This document shows positions 5,743 through 8,722 of a stretch of 8,722 nt of DNA, piece by piece (position 1 is the first letter of the stretch; each line of letters starts with the position of its first letter). A program made the position numbers and the translations under genes. The DNA is from Gammaproteobacteria bacterium (GTDB lineage: Bacteria; Pseudomonadota; Gammaproteobacteria; Chromatiales; Chromatiaceae). A model generated the notes under the pieces. The model had not been told where the DNA came from. It worked only from the letters and a program-made list of their open reading frames with translations, and ran no database searches. The stretch is from positions 1 through 8,722 of the forward strand of contig JARFQQ010000087.1 of the NCBI GenBank assembly GCA_029287695.1, read 5' to 3'.

Positions 5743-6518
5743 ACAGCATACAGGCGCTTGGTCGACGCGGAATCGACTTTCTCAAGGGCCTCGGCCGTGC
5801 CGGGGACCTGCTTTTGCGCATGGTTTTGAATGTAATCGATATTTTTGTGCATCCGCGAGAGCTGACCGCACAGCTTTATTCCGTCGGGGCCCTGTCGCTG
5901 CTCATTATTGCGGTCTCGGGGCTTTTTGTGGGCATGGTGCTCGCTTTGCAGGGTTACTATATCCTGTCGCGTTTTTCCGCAGACGCGATGCTCGGTGTGC
6001 TGGTCGCGACCTCGCTCGTGCGTGAACTCGGGCCCGTCGTCACGGCCCTGTTGTTCGCCGGTCGTGCCGGTTCGGCACTGACGGCCGAGATCGGGCTCAT
6101 GAAGGCGACCGAACAACTCTCGGGCCTCGAGATGATGGCCGTGAATCCTGTGCGCCGCGTGCTCGTGCCCCGCTTTTTCGCCGGTATCATCAGCATGCCG
6201 CTGCTGGCGCTGGTCTTCAGCGCCGTGGGCATCTATGGTGGTTACTTTGTCGCCGTCGGTCTCATGGGTGGCGATATCGGGACTTTCTGGTCACAGATCG
6301 AGACCAGGGTCGATTTCAGACATGATGTCGTCAATGGCATCATCAAGTCGTTCGTGTTTGGTATCGCCTGCACCTGGATCGCGTTGTTCCAGGGATATGA
6401 TGCGACGCCAACATCGGAAGGGGTCAGCCGCGCAACCACGCGCACCGTGGTGCACTCTGCGCTGGCCGTTCTGGGGCTGGATTTCATCTTGACAGCTCTC
6501 ATGTTCGGGGATGATTAA
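5739..6518 (+). CDS. mlaE: Mla transport permease MlaE
   Basis: A 259-residue integral inner-membrane protein of the MlaE/YrbE family, nearly the E. coli length. An N-terminal amphipathic stretch (1-40) precedes membrane helices around 48-72, 84-110, 145-176, 198-216 and 238-256. The family core [20 protein letters not shown] is at 91-110. [17 protein letters not shown] (121-137) is the cytoplasmic coupling region that contacts MlaF. The closing [16 protein letters not shown] (219-234) is also typical. The permease dimer holds the lipid passed to or from the MlaD hexamer. It begins inside the mlaF stop (ATGA) and ends in TAATG, sharing one base with the mlaD start, so the stoichiometric complex is coupled in translation. 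Confidence 0.96.
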   Translation: MNSIQALGRRGIDFLKGLGRAGDLLLRMVLNVIDIFVHPRELTAQLYSVGALSLLIIAVSGLFVGMVLALQGYYILSRFSADAMLGVLVATSLVRELGPVVTALLFAGRAGSALTAEIGLMKATEQLSGLEMMAVNPVRRVLVPRFFAGIISMPLLALVFSAVGIYGGYFVAVGLMGGDIGTFWSQIETRVDFRHDVVNGIIKSFVFGIACTWIALFQGYDATPTSEGVSRATTRTVVHSALAVLGLDFILTALMFGDD

Positions 6519-7006
6519 TGAAGAAAGGTACACTCGGTGTCGAGTTCATGGTCGGCGTGCTGATGCTCGCAGGCGCCGCCGCGCTCTTCTTTCTCGCAAT
6601 GAAGGCGAGCAATTTCGCGTCGGTCGAAAACGGGGCGGATGGCTATTCCATAACCGCCCGCTTCGATAACATCGGCGGACTCAAGGCGCGTGCGCCCGTA
6701 ACGATGGCAGGCGTGCGCATCGGCCAGGTCCAGTCGATCGCGATCGACAGCGAGACTTTCGAAGCTGTCGTGCGGATGTCGATCCGTCCACAATATGACG
6801 GGATTCCCGAAGACACCTTCGCCAAAATACTGACATCCGGGTTGCTGGGAGAGCAGTATATCGGCCTGGATCCCGGCGGCAGCCAGGACTACCTCGGGGA
6901 GGGCGGCGCCATTACCGTGACCCAGTCGGCACTGGTGCTCGAGGAAGTCATCGGTCAGTTTCTGTTCAGCAAGGCCGAGGAGGCCTCGAAGGGAGAAGGA
7001 TTATGA
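6518..7006 (+). CDS. mlaD: Mla MCE-domain substrate-binding protein MlaD
   Basis: A 162-residue protein, somewhat shorter than the 183-residue E. coli MlaD. A single N-terminal membrane anchor (about 8-28) is followed by one MCE domain (43-121). The domain has YSITARFDNIGGLKARAPV, then MAGVRIGQVQSI (63-74) and TSGLLGEQYIGLDPGG (106-121). MlaD forms a hexameric ring whose C-terminal helices line a lipid tunnel; here VLEEVIGQFLF (140-150) is the hydrophobic tunnel helix. The short tail after it (SKAEEASKGEGL) explains most of the length difference. The start shares one A with the mlaE TAA. GGGAGAAGGA near the 3' end (6991-7000) provides the ribosome site for mlaC. Confidence 0.95.
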   Translation: MKKGTLGVEFMVGVLMLAGAAALFFLAMKASNFASVENGADGYSITARFDNIGGLKARAPVTMAGVRIGQVQSIAIDSETFEAVVRMSIRPQYDGIPEDTFAKILTSGLLGEQYIGLDPGGSQDYLGEGGAITVTQSALVLEEVIGQFLFSKAEEASKGEGL

Positions 7007-7611
7007 AGCAGCTTATTTCGTCACTCCTGATTACCCTGGCGCTCTTCCTGCCGATCGGGCAGGCGCAGGCGGCGGACCAGGAGATCCGTGCCCTGGTCAA
7101 GGAGGTGTCGGACAAGATTCTCAAGCGCACGGCTGCGCGACGAGACGAGCTCAGGCAGCACCCGGAACGTCTTTCCGCCGTGCTGGGTGACCTCGTCAAT
7201 CCCTATTTCGATTTCAGAGCCATGACGCAGTCGGCCATGGGCAAATACTGGCCGCGGGCCTCGGCGTCCGAACAGAACCTGATCACACAGGAGTACACCA
7301 AGCTGCTGATCCGCACCTACGGCGCAGCCGTGTTGAACTACTCCGGCAAGCCGATCGAGTTTGGCCAGCCAAAACGTTCGAAAGACGGCAAGCGTGTCGA
7401 AGTGCCGAGCAAGGTCACGCCGGCCAGCGGCCAGCCTGTTTCCATCGATTACCGCATGCACCAGGTCGGCGACAAGTGGATGGTCTATGACGTCAAGATC
7501 GACGGTATCAGCCTGATCGCCAACTATCGCACCTCGTTCGCAAGCGAGATCCGCAAGGGCGGCATGAGCGGCCTGGTCGCAGCCCTCAAAGAGAAGAACC
7601 GGCTCGACTGA
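7003..7611 (+). CDS. mlaC: Periplasmic phospholipid carrier MlaC
   Basis: A 202-residue protein (E. coli MlaC is 211) of the toluene-tolerance Ttg2/MlaC family. The signal peptide MKQLISSLLITLALFLPIGQ ends with AQAAD, so cleavage near residue 23 and a periplasmic location are expected. The core includes VNPYFDFRAMTQSAMGKYW (65-83), LIRTYGAAVLNYSG, the basic stretch PKRSKDGKRVEV, and VYDVKIDGISLIANYRTSF (159-177), all typical of the family. MlaC shuttles phospholipids between the outer-membrane MlaA complex and MlaFEDB. The ATG overlaps the mlaD stop as ATGA and has a GGGAGAAGGA site three bases before it. No mlaA is visible in the window; it is often encoded elsewhere. Confidence 0.95.
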   Translation: MKQLISSLLITLALFLPIGQAQAADQEIRALVKEVSDKILKRTAARRDELRQHPERLSAVLGDLVNPYFDFRAMTQSAMGKYWPRASASEQNLITQEYTKLLIRTYGAAVLNYSGKPIEFGQPKRSKDGKRVEVPSKVTPASGQPVSIDYRMHQVGDKWMVYDVKIDGISLIANYRTSFASEIRKGGMSGLVAALKEKNRLD

Positions 7612-7614
7612 ACC

Positions 7615-7911
7615 ATGCCTGCAGTACTCCAATCTGCCGGTGATGGTCGCCTGACGCTTGCGGGCAGGCTCGATTTCGAGAGTGTGCCCGGCCTTCAGGG
7701 CCAGCTGGTTCCCTACCTCAGGCAGGGGGACGCGCTCACGATCGATCTCGAGGCAGTCGAACATTTCAACAGCGCCGGTCTTGCACTGCTGTTGCAGTGG
7801 CTCGAGGATGCGCGCCGCCGGAAAGTCAGCCTCACTTACCTGAACCTGCCGGCTGCTCACGGCGAGCTGGCAAGTCTCTATAACCTGACCGGGCTGTTCG
7901 GGGAAAGCTGA
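7615..7911 (+). CDS. mlaB: STAS-domain protein MlaB
   Basis: A 98-residue cytoplasmic STAS-domain protein, the usual MlaB size. It starts with a beta strand (LQSAGDGRLTLAGRLDFES). The conserved loop is VEHFNSAGLALLLQWL (48-63), in which Ser53 takes the position of the Thr/Ser needed in E. coli MlaB for binding MlaF. MlaB stabilises and regulates the MlaF ATPase. It follows mlaC by three bases and is the last gene of the operon. Confidence 0.92.
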   Translation: MPAVLQSAGDGRLTLAGRLDFESVPGLQGQLVPYLRQGDALTIDLEAVEHFNSAGLALLLQWLEDARRRKVSLTYLNLPAAHGELASLYNLTGLFGES

Positions 7912-8041
7912 ACCACGAAGAACACAATGGGTACCAAGCAGGTCCTGACCGGGTCGCGACGCCCTGGTGAATGGCAGGAGACCGCTCAGGCAATCAACAA
8001 GCGTATCGCTATCTAGGTGATCTTCGTGTTCTTTGTGGTAA
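7912..8041. repeat. Roughly 130-bp non-coding element with terminal inverted repeats
   Basis: The left end starts ACCACGAAGAACAC (7912-7925), just behind the mlaB stop. The right end, read on the minus strand, starts ACCACAAAGAACAC; the two match at 13 of 14 positions. Over 24 bases, 18 match. The interior holds no convincing gene. Arms of the ACCACGAAGAACACGAAG type are familiar to me as dispersed intergenic repeats in many environmental proteobacterial genomes, so a MITE-like or folded-RNA element is plausible. Copy number cannot be seen here. No clear target duplication was found. Confidence 0.55.
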
Positions 8042-8132
8042 AAAACGCCGACCGTCGCTTGCATGTATTCCCAATCGCATGAATTTCAAGCCTTTTCCGG
8101 TTCAGAGGCTGGGACCGACTGCGGCTTTCTAG

Positions 8133-8138
8133 TATCAT
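8133..8138 (+). promoter_or_regulatory. Candidate -10 element for murA
   Basis: TATCAT (five of six consensus) lies 35 bases before the murA start in an A/T-richer patch. No good -35 is present at 16-18 bases, so the call is tentative. It sits after the inverted-repeat element, which would let murA be expressed independently of the mla operon. The leader also holds a T-rich run (8147-8158) and no clear Shine-Dalgarno site. Confidence 0.28.
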
Positions 8139-8158
8139 TGGCCCCCTTTGTTTTTTGA

Positions 8159-8722
<564 letters not shown>

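Noticed and set aside
7021..8064. A 347-codon open frame on the minus strand opposite mlaC and mlaB
   Set aside because: It is antisense to two clear Mla genes, shows no domain, and its first residues (FYHKEHEDH) are just the translated inverted-repeat arm; high GC explains the open frame.
8144..8158. T-rich run before murA as a terminator of the mla operon
   Set aside because: No stable hairpin directly precedes it, and it lies in the leader after the candidate murA -10.

Overview
The window reads as a chromosomal segment of a gammaproteobacterium, or a close relative, with fairly high GC. The main evidence is the block mlaF-mlaE-mlaD-mlaC-mlaB followed by murA, together with GreB, SixA and an oxidoreductase. 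No phage, integron, rRNA, tRNA or CRISPR signature was seen. The organism call is an inference from gene content and order.

Layout. (1) At 1-387 on the minus strand, a small two-TM membrane protein gene overlaps by ATGA with a quinone-oxidoreductase-like gene that runs off the left edge. (2) At 386-1800 on the plus strand, an Fe-S uracil-DNA glycosylase-like gene starts in the same CATG as the divergent membrane-protein gene. An exported dienelactone-hydrolase-family gene follows it closely. (3) At 1876-3513 on the plus strand lie three separate small genes: a SixA-type histidine phosphatase with a terminator behind it, a CxxCxxCC metal-chelating-type protein, and a stand-alone HIRAN-domain protein. 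(4) At 3489-4808 on the minus strand is a tight three-gene unit: an exported EndoU-type RNase, a 106-aa very acidic small protein (ATGA overlap), and greB (one base further). greB overlaps the HIRAN gene tail-to-tail by 25 bp. (5) At 4930-7911 on the plus strand is the complete mlaFEDCB operon for retrograde phospholipid transport, with overlapping or nearly touching genes. (6) At 7912-8173 is a non-coding stretch holding a roughly 130-bp element with imperfect terminal inverted repeats, at the place where a BolA-family gene (ibaG) often sits. (7) From 8174 to the right edge is the first part of murA.

How the genes work together. The mla genes encode the ATPase (MlaF), permease (MlaE), membrane-anchored MCE lipid tunnel (MlaD), periplasmic lipid carrier (MlaC) and STAS regulator (MlaB) of one envelope-maintenance complex. 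murA next door starts peptidoglycan synthesis, so this half is a cell-envelope locus. The left half is a set of short DNA-, RNA- and signalling-related genes with no single pathway.

The most interesting candidate for an undescribed system is the EndoU/acidic-protein pair at 4000-4808. Its layout (basic secreted RNase, overlapping acidic cytoplasmic partner, own promoter) fits a stand-alone toxin-immunity module placed in front of greB. This is an inference, since no delivery protein is visible.
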